This document shows positions 9,234 through 17,954 of a stretch of 64,000 bases of DNA, in pieces (the stretch's first letter is position 1; each line of letters begins with the position of its first letter). Under the pieces are notes generated by a model. That model was not told where the DNA came from. It saw nothing but the letters and a program-made list of their open reading frames with translations, and made no database searches. Origin of the DNA: Maricaulis sp. (lineage in GTDB: Bacteria; Pseudomonadota; Alphaproteobacteria; Caulobacterales; Maricaulaceae); NCBI RefSeq assembly GCF_017643475.1, contig NZ_JAEPNI010000003.1:350904-414903 (forward strand), in the 5' to 3' direction. The position numbers and the translations under genes were made by a program.

Positions 9234-9872
9234 ATGGACCTGCTTATTCCAGCCATTGCAGCCATTGGCGGCTATCTCCTGGGCTCCATCCCGTTCGGGC
9301 TTGTCCTGACCCGGTTGGCCGGCCTCGGCGATATCCGCGAGATCGGTTCCGGCAATATCGGTGCGACCAATGTCCTGCGCACTGGGCGCAAGGATCTCGC
9401 CGCCGCGACACTGATACTCGATGCCGGCAAGGCGGGCATTGCCGCCGCGATTTTCGGCTATGTCTTCGACCCGACAGCCGGCCTGATCGCCGGTGGATTT
9501 GCCTTTGCAGGTCATTGTTATCCAGTCTGGCTGGGCTTCAAGGGCGGCAAGGGTGTCGCCACCTTTGTCGGTACCATGCTGGTCGTCTACTGGCCGCTTG
9601 GCCTGGTGGTGATCGGAACCTGGCTCGCCATGGCGGCCCTGTTCCGGATTTCCTCGCTGTCCGCCCTGATCGCTGCGCTTGCGGCGCCGATTACAGCCTA
9701 TGCGATCGGACGCTCAGACGTTGCCATAATGGCGGGCCTTCTGACGGTCCTGATCTACTGGCTGCACCGCGCCAATATCGAACGCATCCTCAAGGGCGAG
9801 GAACCGCGCATTGGCGACAAGAAAAAATCCGAACAAACAGACAAGGACGGGGCGGAAACGGAGGAAAATTGA
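9234..9872 (+). CDS. plsY: PlsY, glycerol-3-phosphate acyltransferase
   Basis: Inner-membrane acyltransferase that transfers an acyl group from acyl-phosphate to glycerol-3-phosphate, the first step of phospholipid synthesis. The three PlsY motifs are visible: GSIPFG near residues 17-22, GSGNIGATNVLR near 40-51, and FKGGKGVAT near 103. There are about five TM segments and a charged C-terminal tail rich in Lys/Glu (212 residues in all). ATG at 9234 follows the pyrC stop by 4 bp. The stop overlaps the TTG start of dprA. Confidence 0.95.
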   Translation: MDLLIPAIAAIGGYLLGSIPFGLVLTRLAGLGDIREIGSGNIGATNVLRTGRKDLAAATLILDAGKAGIAAAIFGYVFDPTAGLIAGGFAFAGHCYPVWLGFKGGKGVATFVGTMLVVYWPLGLVVIGTWLAMAALFRISSLSALIAALAAPITAYAIGRSDVAIMAGLLTVLIYWLHRANIERILKGEEPRIGDKKKSEQTDKDGAETEEN

Positions 9873-11086
9873 GCCAGACCAAGCTCGACCACCATAACCG
9901 CCTTGCCGCGCTCCGACTCGCCCGGACGCCGCGCCTGGGACCTGTCACCTATCTCAAACTGCTCAACCGCTACACCAGCCCGAGCGCCGCACTTGAAGCT
10001 TTGCCTGAACTTGTGCGCGCCAAGCGGCTCAAGGGCTTTGACATTCCCGGCGAAGGCCAGGCTCTCTCTGAACTGGAATACCTCGCCGAGACCGGTGTCA
10101 CACTCTTCCTGCTGGGCGATGCCGCCTATCCGCACGCCCTCTCCCTGATCCCCGATCCGCCGATAGCGCTGATCGCGCATGGCCGCACCGAGCTGCTCGC
10201 ACGCCTGGCCTGCGGCATGGTCGGATCGCGCAATGCCTCAGCTGCCGGCCGCCGCCTCGCCCGGGACCTCGCGCGGGAGCTTAGCGAGAACGATATCTGC
10301 GTCATCTCCGGCCTCGCCCGGGGCATAGATGGCGCAGCGCACGAGGGCGCCCTGCCTGCCGGTACAATTGCCGCGGTTGCCGGCGGAGTGGACATCATCT
10401 ACCCGCCTGAACACCGCAAACTGCACGAGCAGATCGCAGATGAAGGCCTGATCGTCTCGGAAATGCCTATGGGAACTCGTCCGGTCGCCCGCGATTTTCC
10501 GCGGCGAAACCGCATCATTTCGGGCTTGTCGCTGGGCACGCTAGTGATAGAAGCCGCGCTGCAATCAGGCTCGCTGATCACAGCACGACTTGCCGGGGAA
10601 CAGGGGCGCGAGGTCATGGCCCTCCCAGGTTCGCCGCTTGACCCGCGCGCCCGTGGCACCAATCGCCTCTTGCGAGACGGAGCCCATCTCGTCGAAACCG
10701 CCGAGGATGTGCTGGCCATCCTGCACGGCTCCAGCCTGCGTCCGAGCTGTGTGCGCGAAGCGGACACCACGGAGCTCTTCCCGCTGGATCAGGATTTTCC
10801 GGACGAGAACGCCCGAGGGACTGAGGCCCAGAAAACCGTTTCTGTCGCGGCAGCCTCCAGCCTGGCTACAGCGAGAGATGACCGCTCGATCTCCGATCAG
10901 CCGGACTCGGCCGGTCCAGCCGCCCTGGAAGACCTGCTCTCCTTTACCCCGATCTCGATTGATGAACTGGCTCGGCAGTCCGACCAGCCGCTGGGCCGGA
11001 TACAGGCCGATTTGCTAGAACTGGAACTCGAGGGGCGTGTCGCCATGACGGCCGGCGGGCTGGTGCAGAAGACGGACGCGTCCTAA
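9869..11086 (+). CDS. dprA: DprA, DNA-processing protein
   Basis: Single-stranded DNA-binding RecA loader for natural transformation. It has 405 residues from the TTG at 9869, chosen because a GGAGG site (9860-9864) sits 4 bp upstream and the TTG overlaps the plsY stop. The extended Rossmann fold is seen at GMVGSRNASAAGRRLA and ISGLARGIDGAAHEGAL; IIYPPEH and FPRRNRIISGLS are also conserved. After a variable linker (about residues 300-345) there is a winged-helix C-terminal domain (DLLSFTPISIDELARQS). This suggests a potential for DNA uptake, though no com genes are in the window. Convergent with the small gene at 11083. Confidence 0.94.
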   Translation: MSQTKLDHHNRLAALRLARTPRLGPVTYLKLLNRYTSPSAALEALPELVRAKRLKGFDIPGEGQALSELEYLAETGVTLFLLGDAAYPHALSLIPDPPIALIAHGRTELLARLACGMVGSRNASAAGRRLARDLARELSENDICVISGLARGIDGAAHEGALPAGTIAAVAGGVDIIYPPEHRKLHEQIADEGLIVSEMPMGTRPVARDFPRRNRIISGLSLGTLVIEAALQSGSLITARLAGEQGREVMALPGSPLDPRARGTNRLLRDGAHLVETAEDVLAILHGSSLRPSCVREADTTELFPLDQDFPDENARGTEAQKTVSVAAASSLATARDDRSISDQPDSAGPAALEDLLSFTPISIDELARQSDQPLGRIQADLLELELEGRVAMTAGGLVQKTDAS

Positions 11087-11304
11087 CGCGCGTCTATGCC
11101 TTCCATCTCGACCATTTGAGCGGCCACCTCGATGAGACTACAGGATCGGTCCAGCCCCGCGTGATAGGCGCGCTCGCTGATCCGACGCAGATCCTCAGCC
11201 AGGTCAATGGTCTCTGCCCGGGCCGTGATGGCCGGCGGAAGCTTCTGCCCGAAGAGATCTGTACCCAGGGCGGCTCTACGCTGAAAGATACGCGAAAGGC
11301 TCAT
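11083..11304 (-). CDS. Small conserved-looking cytosolic protein, unknown
   Basis: A 73-residue protein I do not recognise. It is charged and helical, with MSLSRIFQRRAALG at the start and a central DLAEDLRRISERAYHAGLD segment. ATG 11304 is preferred because GGAGGGG lies 4-6 bp upstream; a TTG five codons earlier would place that site inside the gene. Its stop overlaps the dprA stop by 4 bp. The strong ribosome site and codon use like its neighbours support a real gene. Confidence 0.65.
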   Translation of the reverse strand: MSLSRIFQRRAALGTDLFGQKLPPAITARAETIDLAEDLRRISERAYHAGLDRSCSLIEVAAQMVEMEGIDAR

Positions 11305-11373
11305 ATTCCCCTCCACCAATCATTGAGAGGAAATTACTATTTTAACGTGCATTTCGCAAGCTGCACTCGCGCG

Positions 11374-11841
11374 CTATCGATTGCGCAGGAATTCCATAAC
11401 GATTTCCTTGGCTTCCTGAACCTGCCTTGCCAACGCGGGCGAGCCTTCGCCCGTATCGGGGTGCAGTTTCTTCATTAGGCGACGATGCGCTGCGACGACA
11501 TCATCCTCGTTTGCACTGCGGTCCAGTCCGAGAGTTTCAAACGCCTCATCAAGCGACATGCGAACACGACCAGGAGATGAAGTCCTGCGCTGCTCCTGGC
11601 CGCCAGCGCCCGGGCGCGAACCGCGCAGAGCCTGCGTCAGAATACCCAATCCCATCAAACCTATCGGCCCGCCAAGAACGGGAGCTCCACGCAGGCTAAG
11701 CAATACACCGGCCGTTACGGCCCCACCCGCGAGCAGGTAACGCACCATTTTCGCCGCCTTCTCCGTCTTCATTCGGGAGAACCACCAGGCAGCGCCCAGA
11801 AAACCCAGAAAAGCGAGCAGGCCGAGAGATAATGCTGTCAT
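11374..11841 (-). CDS. Membrane-anchored J-domain protein
   Basis: A 155-residue protein with two N-terminal hydrophobic segments (about 4-22 and 34-52), a basic/Gly linker, then a C-terminal J domain (about 95-155) with the HPD tripeptide in MKKLHPDTGEG. The layout resembles the alphaproteobacterial relatives of mitochondrial Tim14/Pam18, which anchor DnaK at the membrane. It begins 2 bp after the mipZ stop, so it is cotranscribed with mipZ. A role recruiting Hsp70 to the inner membrane is inference. Confidence 0.85.
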   Translation of the reverse strand: MTALSLGLLAFLGFLGAAWWFSRMKTEKAAKMVRYLLAGGAVTAGVLLSLRGAPVLGGPIGLMGLGILTQALRGSRPGAGGQEQRRTSSPGRVRMSLDEAFETLGLDRSANEDDVVAAHRRLMKKLHPDTGEGSPALARQVQEAKEIVMEFLRNR

Positions 11842-11842
11842 G

Positions 11843-12730
11843 TCAGAACGGGATGTTTTGCCCTTCCAGGCCGGCGAGTTTGAGCACGATCAGCAGATCC
11901 CGCAATTCCTGGCGCGCGGCGACATGGCTCATGGTGAACTGAACCGTTGAACCATTCTCGGTCAGGTCCAGCAGGGTCAGCCCCAACGGAAACAGTTCGC
12001 GATAGATCACACGCTCGGCAAAACCGGGCGCCAGGCGGAAGCCGATGCGTTGGGAGAGCATTTTCAGCCCTTCACCGACACGGCGCTTGTTGCGGGCATC
12101 CAGCATGGCCATGCGATTGCGCATGACGACCCAGTCGATGGAGGTTTTCTCAAGCGCAGCCTTGCGCTTGCGGCATTCCCAGACCATCTCGCTGTAAACG
12201 CTTGGCTTGCCCACCTGGTAGGTGTCCGGATCGATCTCCGCCAACAGGTCGAAATCGACAAAACTGTCATTGACCGGCGTGATGATCGTGTCAGCCGATG
12301 AATGGGCCAGACGTGAATAGTGCGTGTCCGCACCCGGCGCATCGATGATAATGAAATCATTGTGCGTCTTGAGATCAGACAGGAGATCGGAGAAACGCTC
12401 CAGCTCCTCGGCCTCGGCGATATCGAGATCACGGGCAGAGCTGGGGCTCAACAGGACTTCGGCGGGTTGCGGCAGTTCGACATTGCGACGGCGCGACCAC
12501 TCACGGCGGTTGGCCAGATAACGTCCGAACGTGCGTTGGCGCAGATCCAGGTCAATTGCGCCGACACTCTTGCCCATGCGCAGAAGCGCGATAGCAAGAT
12601 GCATGGCCACGGTCGACTTGCCCGCACCGCCCTTCTCGTTTCCGACAACGATCACGTGGGCGGCAGCGACACCGTCACGTACGCGACCAATAGGTCGGGA
12701 TGGCAATTTGAAATTCGAATGCACCGTCAT
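11843..12730 (-). CDS. mipZ: MipZ, ParA-family division-site positioning ATPase
   Basis: Gradient-forming ATPase that binds ParB near the poles and inhibits FtsZ, placing the septum at mid-cell in Caulobacterales and relatives. It has 295 residues. The deviant Walker A GNEKGGAGKST is at 30-40, followed by VGAIDLDLRQRTFGRYL (59-71) and the switch II block IIIDAPGADTHYSRLAH. The DLDLRQ and DAPGADTHYS blocks distinguish MipZ from chromosomal ParA. An N-terminal extension of about 23 residues precedes the fold. No parAB locus is in the window. It is followed by the J-domain gene, 2 bp away. Confidence 0.93.
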   Translation of the reverse strand: MTVHSNFKLPSRPIGRVRDGVAAAHVIVVGNEKGGAGKSTVAMHLAIALLRMGKSVGAIDLDLRQRTFGRYLANRREWSRRRNVELPQPAEVLLSPSSARDLDIAEAEELERFSDLLSDLKTHNDFIIIDAPGADTHYSRLAHSSADTIITPVNDSFVDFDLLAEIDPDTYQVGKPSVYSEMVWECRKRKAALEKTSIDWVVMRNRMAMLDARNKRRVGEGLKMLSQRIGFRLAPGFAERVIYRELFPLGLTLLDLTENGSTVQFTMSHVAARQELRDLLIVLKLAGLEGQNIPF

Positions 12731-12811
12731 GTCCGAAACACTACTTCTCCCGGCTCTCGATCAATACCGCGCGATACACATCTGGCTGTGATTTCGGGGT
12801 TGCCGGAAAGA

Positions 12812-13375
12812 CTATTCGGCCAGCGTCCGGCCCGAAAAGTCAACGGGCATGCAATAGATGTCATGATCCCGCAAACTCGCGCACAGCGCCGCAGCATCGC
12901 GCCGTGTATCAAACGGCCCCGCCTTCAGGCGCAGAAATTCTCCTCGCCCCTCGATATTGCGTCGCTCAAGCCGCGCTTCAAGAGCGGCCAGCTCGGTATG
13001 GGCCTCAGCCAGCTCACGCCAGCCCGATATGGCGTTGTCTTCGATCCGGTAGGATGCCAGATGAACGCCGTGACGCAGGCTCGGCGCATTCATGATATCG
13101 ACCGGTGGTGTCGGCGGCGCGACATCCTCGACTTCCGCCGGAACAGGATCCGGTGGAAACAACACGGCGGCGAGCGCCTGCAGTTCAGCATCAACCCCAG
13201 CCAGGCGATCCGGATCAAAACGGGCCAGGTGGGCAAGCTCGACCGAAGTGCGTTCAGCGAGAGCGGCGGACTGTGTCGGCGCGACGGTGGGCTGGAGCGT
13301 GATCTGGTTCGCATCCGTCGTCGTCATGCATCCGCCGACGAGGAGCAAACTGGCTGTAACTGCAATTCTTTTCAT
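12812..13375 (-). CDS. SPOR-domain lipoprotein
   Basis: A 187-residue probable lipoprotein: signal sequence MKRIAVTASLLLVGGC with Cys16 as the lipidation site, followed by Thr-rich sequence. A Pro-rich linker (about 88-105) leads to a C-terminal SPOR-like domain (about 112-187) with the pattern GVHLASYR, then GEFLRLKAGPFDTRRDAAALCASL. SPOR domains bind denuded glycan strands at septal peptidoglycan, so a division-site or envelope role fits next to mipZ. ATG 13375 chosen because the signal peptide starts there. Confidence 0.8.
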   Translation of the reverse strand: MKRIAVTASLLLVGGCMTTTDANQITLQPTVAPTQSAALAERTSVELAHLARFDPDRLAGVDAELQALAAVLFPPDPVPAEVEDVAPPTPPVDIMNAPSLRHGVHLASYRIEDNAISGWRELAEAHTELAALEARLERRNIEGRGEFLRLKAGPFDTRRDAAALCASLRDHDIYCMPVDFSGRTLAE

Positions 13376-13459
13376 GTGACGGCTTCTAGACCGAGTCGTT
13401 CGGCTTGCCTCCCTCATCGCTTATGAGTAAGCCGTCCCAATCCGTTTTACGAGACCACC

Positions 13460-14314
13460 ATGCTCACCCAGCAAATTCCACACGCCACCACCCTCTCCGC
13501 TCTGCGCACCCGTATCAAATCCTGGCGCCAGGACGGACAGACTGTGGGCTTTGTCCCGACCATGGGCGCGCTGCATGACGGTCACCTCTCGCTGGTCCGC
13601 CTGGCCAAGGCCCATTGCGACAAGGTCGTTGCCAGCGTCTTCGTCAATCCGGCTCAGTTCGCCGAAGGTGAGGATTTTGACGCCTATCCACGCGCGGTCA
13701 TCGACGACTCCGCGAAGCTGGCGCTGGAAAAATGCGACCTGGTCTACCTGCCGGAACGCGAGGCGATGTATCCGGACGGCTTTGCCAGCGAGATTATCGT
13801 CAAGGGCGCCGCTGAAGGCCTGGAAAGCGACAGCCGCCCCCACTTTTTCAATGGTGTGGCGACCGTGGTATGCAAACTCTTCAACCAGGTCAGGCCCGAC
13901 GTCGCCGTGTTCGGCGAGAAGGATTATCAACAGCTGCAGGTCATCCGGCAGATGGTGCGCGATCTCGATCTCGGCATCGACATTATTCCCGGCGAGATCG
14001 TGCGTGAAAAGGACGGCCTGGCCATGTCCTCGCGCAATGCCTACCTGTCCGAGGAAAACCGCGCCCGTGCAGCAGAGCTGAACAAGATCATCTTTGCCCT
14101 CGCAGCGGAACTGCGCCAGGGAGAGCCGCTGAATGCTGCCCTGGAAACAGCACGTGCCAGCGCAGAAAACGCTTTCGACGCAGTTGATTACCTGGATGTC
14201 CGAAATGCGAAAACCCTGGCCAGGTTCGATGGCGACACGCTCGACGGACCGGCACGGGTCCTGGCTACGGTGCGCCTGGGCGAAACACGCCTGCTGGACA
14301 ATTGCGCAGTCTAG
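13460..14314 (+). CDS. panC: Pantoate-beta-alanine ligase
   Basis: ATP-dependent condensation of pantoate with beta-alanine to pantothenate, the coenzyme A precursor. It has 284 residues, usual length. The nucleotidyl-transferase HxGH motif is HDGH at 39-42 in PTMGALHDGHLSLV; the FGEKDYQQL and AMSSRNAYLS blocks are conserved. It stands alone between the divergent SPOR lipoprotein gene and a downstream cyclotransferase on the same strand; panB is not visible. Confidence 0.96.
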   Translation: MLTQQIPHATTLSALRTRIKSWRQDGQTVGFVPTMGALHDGHLSLVRLAKAHCDKVVASVFVNPAQFAEGEDFDAYPRAVIDDSAKLALEKCDLVYLPEREAMYPDGFASEIIVKGAAEGLESDSRPHFFNGVATVVCKLFNQVRPDVAVFGEKDYQQLQVIRQMVRDLDLGIDIIPGEIVREKDGLAMSSRNAYLSEENRARAAELNKIIFALAAELRQGEPLNAALETARASAENAFDAVDYLDVRNAKTLARFDGDTLDGPARVLATVRLGETRLLDNCAV

Positions 14315-14374
14315 CCTTTCTCCTGCCCGAATTGACGCTAATCTGACCTCTGCGACACCATCGGGGACCGAGAC

Positions 14375-15142
14375 ATGCTGCGTATTATCCTAGCCGCCTC
14401 CCTGCTTGCAGGATTGGGCTCTGCGGCGCCGGCCCAGAACCGTCCGAGCATTTTGCGCCCGGAAGTCGTGGCGCAATACCCGCATGACACCGCTGCCTAT
14501 ACCCAAGGCCTTTTCATCTCCGACAACCAGCTTTTCGAGAGCACCGGCCAGGTTGGCGAATCCAATCTGCGACGTGTGGAGCTGGAGACTGGCGCCGTAC
14601 TCGACCAGCGCGACCTGCCCGGACGTGTCTTCGGCGAAGGCAGCACACGCATAGGCAATGAGATCTTTGTCCTCACCTGGCGCGCCCAGCAGGGTTTCAT
14701 CTATGACGCCAATACGCTCGAACAGACCGATCGCTTCACCTATCCCGGGGAAGGCTGGGGACTGACGACGGATGGCCAGCAGCTGATCATGAGCGACGGC
14801 ACCGCCCAGCTGCGTTTCATGGATCCGCAAACGCTGGAACTCACTCGCGAGCTGGATGTAACACTCAATGGCCGCCCGGTTCGTCGCCTGAACGAGCTGG
14901 AATGGGTCGAGGGTGAGATCTGGGCCAATGTCTGGCTGACCAATCACATCGTGCGCATCAACCCGGAGGGTGGCAGCGTTACGGGTATTATCGATGTGCG
15001 CGATCTGGTGCCCCAGACCCTGCGCAATGATCGCGACGCCGTGCCCAACGGCATCGCCTACAATCCGGAAACGGGACAGATTTTCCTGACAGGCAAGCTC
15101 TGGCCAGTGCTTTACGAAGTCCGCCTGCCCGACGAAAGCTGA
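14375..15142 (+). CDS. Exported glutamine cyclotransferase-like protein
   Basis: A 255-residue periplasmic protein with a signal peptide (about residues 1-20, ending APAQ) and a beta-propeller of the plant-type glutaminyl-peptide cyclotransferase family, which converts N-terminal Gln to pyroglutamate. Visible family features are PHDTAAYTQGLFI near residue 40, GQVGESNLRRVEL, GLTTDGQQLIMSDGTAQL, LNELEWVEGEIWANVWL and PNGIAYNPE. A GACCGAGA-like stretch precedes the ATG without a strong ribosome site. Its stop abuts the stop of the convergent DUF1489 gene. Confidence 0.87.
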   Translation: MLRIILAASLLAGLGSAAPAQNRPSILRPEVVAQYPHDTAAYTQGLFISDNQLFESTGQVGESNLRRVELETGAVLDQRDLPGRVFGEGSTRIGNEIFVLTWRAQQGFIYDANTLEQTDRFTYPGEGWGLTTDGQQLIMSDGTAQLRFMDPQTLELTRELDVTLNGRPVRRLNELEWVEGEIWANVWLTNHIVRINPEGGSVTGIIDVRDLVPQTLRNDRDAVPNGIAYNPETGQIFLTGKLWPVLYEVRLPDES

Positions 15143-15574
15143 TTACCAGGCGCCCAGTTCCATCAGCTTGGCACGCAGATCATCCGGCAGGCCTTCACCG
15201 CCCTCGCCCGGCCCCGACAGATCGCGCGGCGCGTCTTCCGGCTTGAGATAACGCCAGCCCTGAAACGGTCGCTTCGGAGACGGAGAAGTCCGGATTACCT
15301 CGGGATCCATGATGATTGCACAGCGCTTGATGCCGTCCTCACCCTGGACATGTTCCAGCGAGATGATCTCTGACCGGCACTGGATCGAGCCATTGATCAC
15401 CCAGTAGAGGGACCCACCGCTTTCGATCTCGGGCTTTTTGGTGGGGAACATGCGCGTGACATGCACGATGACTTCCGGCTCGCCGGCTGCGCGACGACGT
15501 TCGCATTCCTCATTGCGCCAGCGCTCGAGCTGCTCGATGGAGCTGACCCCGACGCAGAGTTTGACCAGATGCAT
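15143..15574 (-). CDS. DUF1489-family protein
   Basis: A 143-residue protein matching the alphaproteobacterial DUF1489 family: N-terminus MHLVKLCVGVSSIEQLERW, a central HVTRMFPTKKPEI, then SLYWVINGSIQCRSEI and RPFQGWRYLKPEDAP near the C-terminus. Function unknown; no membrane or signal segment. ATG 15574 fits the family start; an ATG two codons upstream (15580) is possible. No operon partner on its strand. The stop directly abuts that of the convergent cyclotransferase gene. Confidence 0.85.
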   Translation of the reverse strand: MHLVKLCVGVSSIEQLERWRNEECERRRAAGEPEVIVHVTRMFPTKKPEIESGGSLYWVINGSIQCRSEIISLEHVQGEDGIKRCAIIMDPEVIRTSPSPKRPFQGWRYLKPEDAPRDLSGPGEGGEGLPDDLRAKLMELGAW

Positions 15575-15641
15575 GACCATGCAATGGATCTAGGACACAA
15601 CAGGGCCAGCGTCAAAGCCGACCCTGCTGATCAGGCGTGGA

Positions 15642-16337
15642 TTACTGCGCGAGGTACTCGATGTCGGAAAATTCGATCTCGACCGCCTGTTCCATGGTCT
15701 GAAAAGCGGCGCTGGCCTCGAATTGCTGGACGGAGCGCGTCATCACCGGGGCCGGCAGGCCATCGATCTGAGTGTAGGTCTGGCGGATCTCGAACGCATT
15801 GATGCGAACCGCGAAATTCGGCTTGAAACTGTCTTCCGCAAAGATCCGGACCTCGTGCACGCGGGCCGGGTCATCACTGATCGTCAGCACGCCGGTCAGA
15901 TGCTCGGAAAAATCCATGTCATTGGCTGCGATGATCGGAGTGAAGGCAAAATGGCTCAATCCGCCAGCGGCCTCGATCAGGCTCATCGTTCCCGGTTCAT
16001 AGTCGAAATCGGTCGTACTGAAAAACAGGCCGGAACCTTCGTCCTCGTCCTCGCTGGGATCGATGACATCTTCCCAGATCGCGCGAAGATTTTCGTCCAG
16101 CGCGTCTTCGGCCGGCGATATCAGCGTCCATTGCTGTCCTTGCGCCTGCGCGCCGTCAAAATCGCCGACAAGCTGTCCCTCGCCCGTCGAGATCGACATG
16201 CGGAAACGCCAGTTGTCACGATGCCCGTCATCGACGCTCGCGCTCAGCGCTTCAACGACCGGTGACGGCAGATCGGGATCCTCGAGGGTGGCTGCTGCTC
16301 CGAAAACGAGCAGACTCAGGGCTGTGGTCACAAACAT
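15642..16337 (-). CDS. Exported protein of unknown function
   Basis: A 231-residue protein with a signal peptide at residues 1-16 (MFVTTALSLLVFGAAA, cleavage probably just after). The mature part is acidic and beta-rich, with an EDED stretch near residue 100. I do not recognise a domain. The fold looks like a periplasmic barrel or lipocalin-like protein, with segments such as WRFRMSISTGEGQLVGDFDG and VMTRSVQQFEASAAF. ATG 16337 is preferred: a GGAGAG site lies just upstream and the signal peptide begins there. Confidence 0.75.
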   Translation of the reverse strand: MFVTTALSLLVFGAAATLEDPDLPSPVVEALSASVDDGHRDNWRFRMSISTGEGQLVGDFDGAQAQGQQWTLISPAEDALDENLRAIWEDVIDPSEDEDEGSGLFFSTTDFDYEPGTMSLIEAAGGLSHFAFTPIIAANDMDFSEHLTGVLTISDDPARVHEVRIFAEDSFKPNFAVRINAFEIRQTYTQIDGLPAPVMTRSVQQFEASAAFQTMEQAVEIEFSDIEYLAQ

Positions 16338-16404
16338 ACACGCTCTCCATTTCCCCGGCCCGAGGGGTTTATAGACACAAGCAGGACGTGCGTCTTGCGC
16401 AAAA

Positions 16405-17358
16405 TCACGCAGCGTCGCGATCAACGAACCCGCTGCGGCTGTCCAGATCAATATCGAATGTGGTTTCACTTTTGGGCATGGGCTTCTTGCCATCGCCGAA
16501 GAGCTTCAGCTTCACCTTGTAGGCCAAATTGATCAGTCCCTTGAAGGCGGCTCCCGGTCCCGTCGTGGCCGTCGATGTCGGCGTATAGCCGAACTGTCGG
16601 CGCAGGACCCCGTTTGCGAACAGGATGGAATTGAGCTTGCGCGATTGCGGCGTCGAGATCTCGAACGGCACCGAGACATTCAGCCCGCTTTGGTTTTCGA
16701 TCCGGTGGGGGCCGTGCAGCGGCCAGTTCGCGGCCATACCCGGCTGCAGGTCGATGGTGAACGCATCCGCATCCCAGGCCGGGTCAAAGGGGATATCCTC
16801 AGTCTGATCATGATGCAGCACTGCCTCGACATCGTCGCGGTTGAGATAGGGCATTTGCGGCGGATAGGTGCGGAAACGCTTAACACCGCGCATGTGCCAC
16901 AACATGGTTTCCGAGACATCGGAGTGACAAAAGACCTGCGCCGTGGGCGAGGATATCAGGATACCGGCCTCGGCCGAGAGCGGTTTGAACCCCGGATCGG
17001 CCTTGCGCATGTCTTCCAGCATCGCTTCATAGATCGGGCGATACTCCGGGTCACGGTCCATGGCATGGCGCAAATTGATCCACAGCTTGCCATTGCGAAC
17101 GGCTTCGATCAGCTCTTCGCCGGACAGTTTTCCAGGATCACCGGCGCGCCAGCTGTCCCGATCCGTGGCATCATCGCCCATCGTACAAAAATCGCACAGA
17201 TCGCGCGGATGGCGATCGATCAGCGCAGCCAGGGCTACATCGGAAAAAGCGTGATGTTCGTGATAGTTATGCTGAACCACGACCGGTGTTTTGCGGAAAT
17301 CCCGCCTGGCTTCCGGCGACCACTGGCTTGAAAAGCGTAGCATGTGAGTGTCGCGCAT
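16405..17358 (-). CDS. Cupin-like (JmjC-type) Fe/2-oxoglutarate oxygenase-like protein
   Basis: A 317-residue protein with a cupin/JmjC-like core. His145 and Asp147 in FCHSDVSETMLWHMRG and a second His (215 or 218) in NWPLHGPHRIENQSG form a plausible HxD...H iron site. The order resembles the cupin-like oxygenases found with sugar or protein hydroxylation functions; the substrate is unknown. The N-terminal part has a PVVVQHNYHEHHAFSD segment. Start at ATG 17358, preceded by GGGAG. The iron-site assignment is by pattern, not structure. Confidence 0.7.
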   Translation of the reverse strand: MRDTHMLRFSSQWSPEARRDFRKTPVVVQHNYHEHHAFSDVALAALIDRHPRDLCDFCTMGDDATDRDSWRAGDPGKLSGEELIEAVRNGKLWINLRHAMDRDPEYRPIYEAMLEDMRKADPGFKPLSAEAGILISSPTAQVFCHSDVSETMLWHMRGVKRFRTYPPQMPYLNRDDVEAVLHHDQTEDIPFDPAWDADAFTIDLQPGMAANWPLHGPHRIENQSGLNVSVPFEISTPQSRKLNSILFANGVLRRQFGYTPTSTATTGPGAAFKGLINLAYKVKLKLFGDGKKPMPKSETTFDIDLDSRSGFVDRDAA

Positions 17359-17564
17359 TGATCCGCTCCCTGCTTGTTCGCCCTTCAAGCAGCAAGGAGT
17401 GTGCCGAATTCAACGCGCGCGGGAATCAGGCTTAACTTTCGTCGAAGCAGGTCGTTGTATTATGCCTAGATTAAGTTGGCTCATCATTGCGAAATTGTCG
17501 AACACCGTAATACGAACGGACATTTATCCATCTGACAACGCCCCCCCAGGAAGGCCATAAACTC

Positions 17565-17954
17565 ATGAGACTGTTCGCAACAGTTATAGCCTGCCTCTAT
17601 CTGCTCTACGGACTGGCCTGGGGAGTATTGGTAACGGGAGCTCTGGCTGGCATGCTCCACACAACGATTTTCGGCATCGATCTGGCCGGCTTTATCCGCA
17701 ATGTTCCCCTTGTCAGCATTCTTGTCTTTTATCTCACGCTCAGCCTGTTGATCATCGCGGTCGTGCGCATCCTGCAATGGAAACGGGGCATGACCTACCT
17801 GTTTGGCCTTGCCCTTGGCTGCCACCTGCTGGTCTGGTTGAGCATATCATCGCAGGCCATTTACTCGGGCCAACTCGGCCCATACGTGTTCGTCGCAGCC
17901 TTTTGTGCCTTGTATGCGCTTTGGATTAGCGAGAACAAGATGACATCGCGCTAG
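17565..17954 (+). CDS. Small four-TM membrane protein
   Basis: A 129-residue hydrophobic protein with four TM segments (about 4-28, 45-66, 77-96 and 103-121) and short charged loops (RILQWKRGMTY). No family recognised. It stands alone on the plus strand after a 200-bp non-coding stretch that is poorer in GC than its surroundings. An AGGAAGG-like ribosome site (in cccaggaaggcc) lies 10-15 bp upstream. The stop overlaps the stop of the convergent mccA by 4 bp. Confidence 0.7.
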   Translation: MRLFATVIACLYLLYGLAWGVLVTGALAGMLHTTIFGIDLAGFIRNVPLVSILVFYLTLSLLIIAVVRILQWKRGMTYLFGLALGCHLLVWLSISSQAIYSGQLGPYVFVAAFCALYALWISENKMTSR

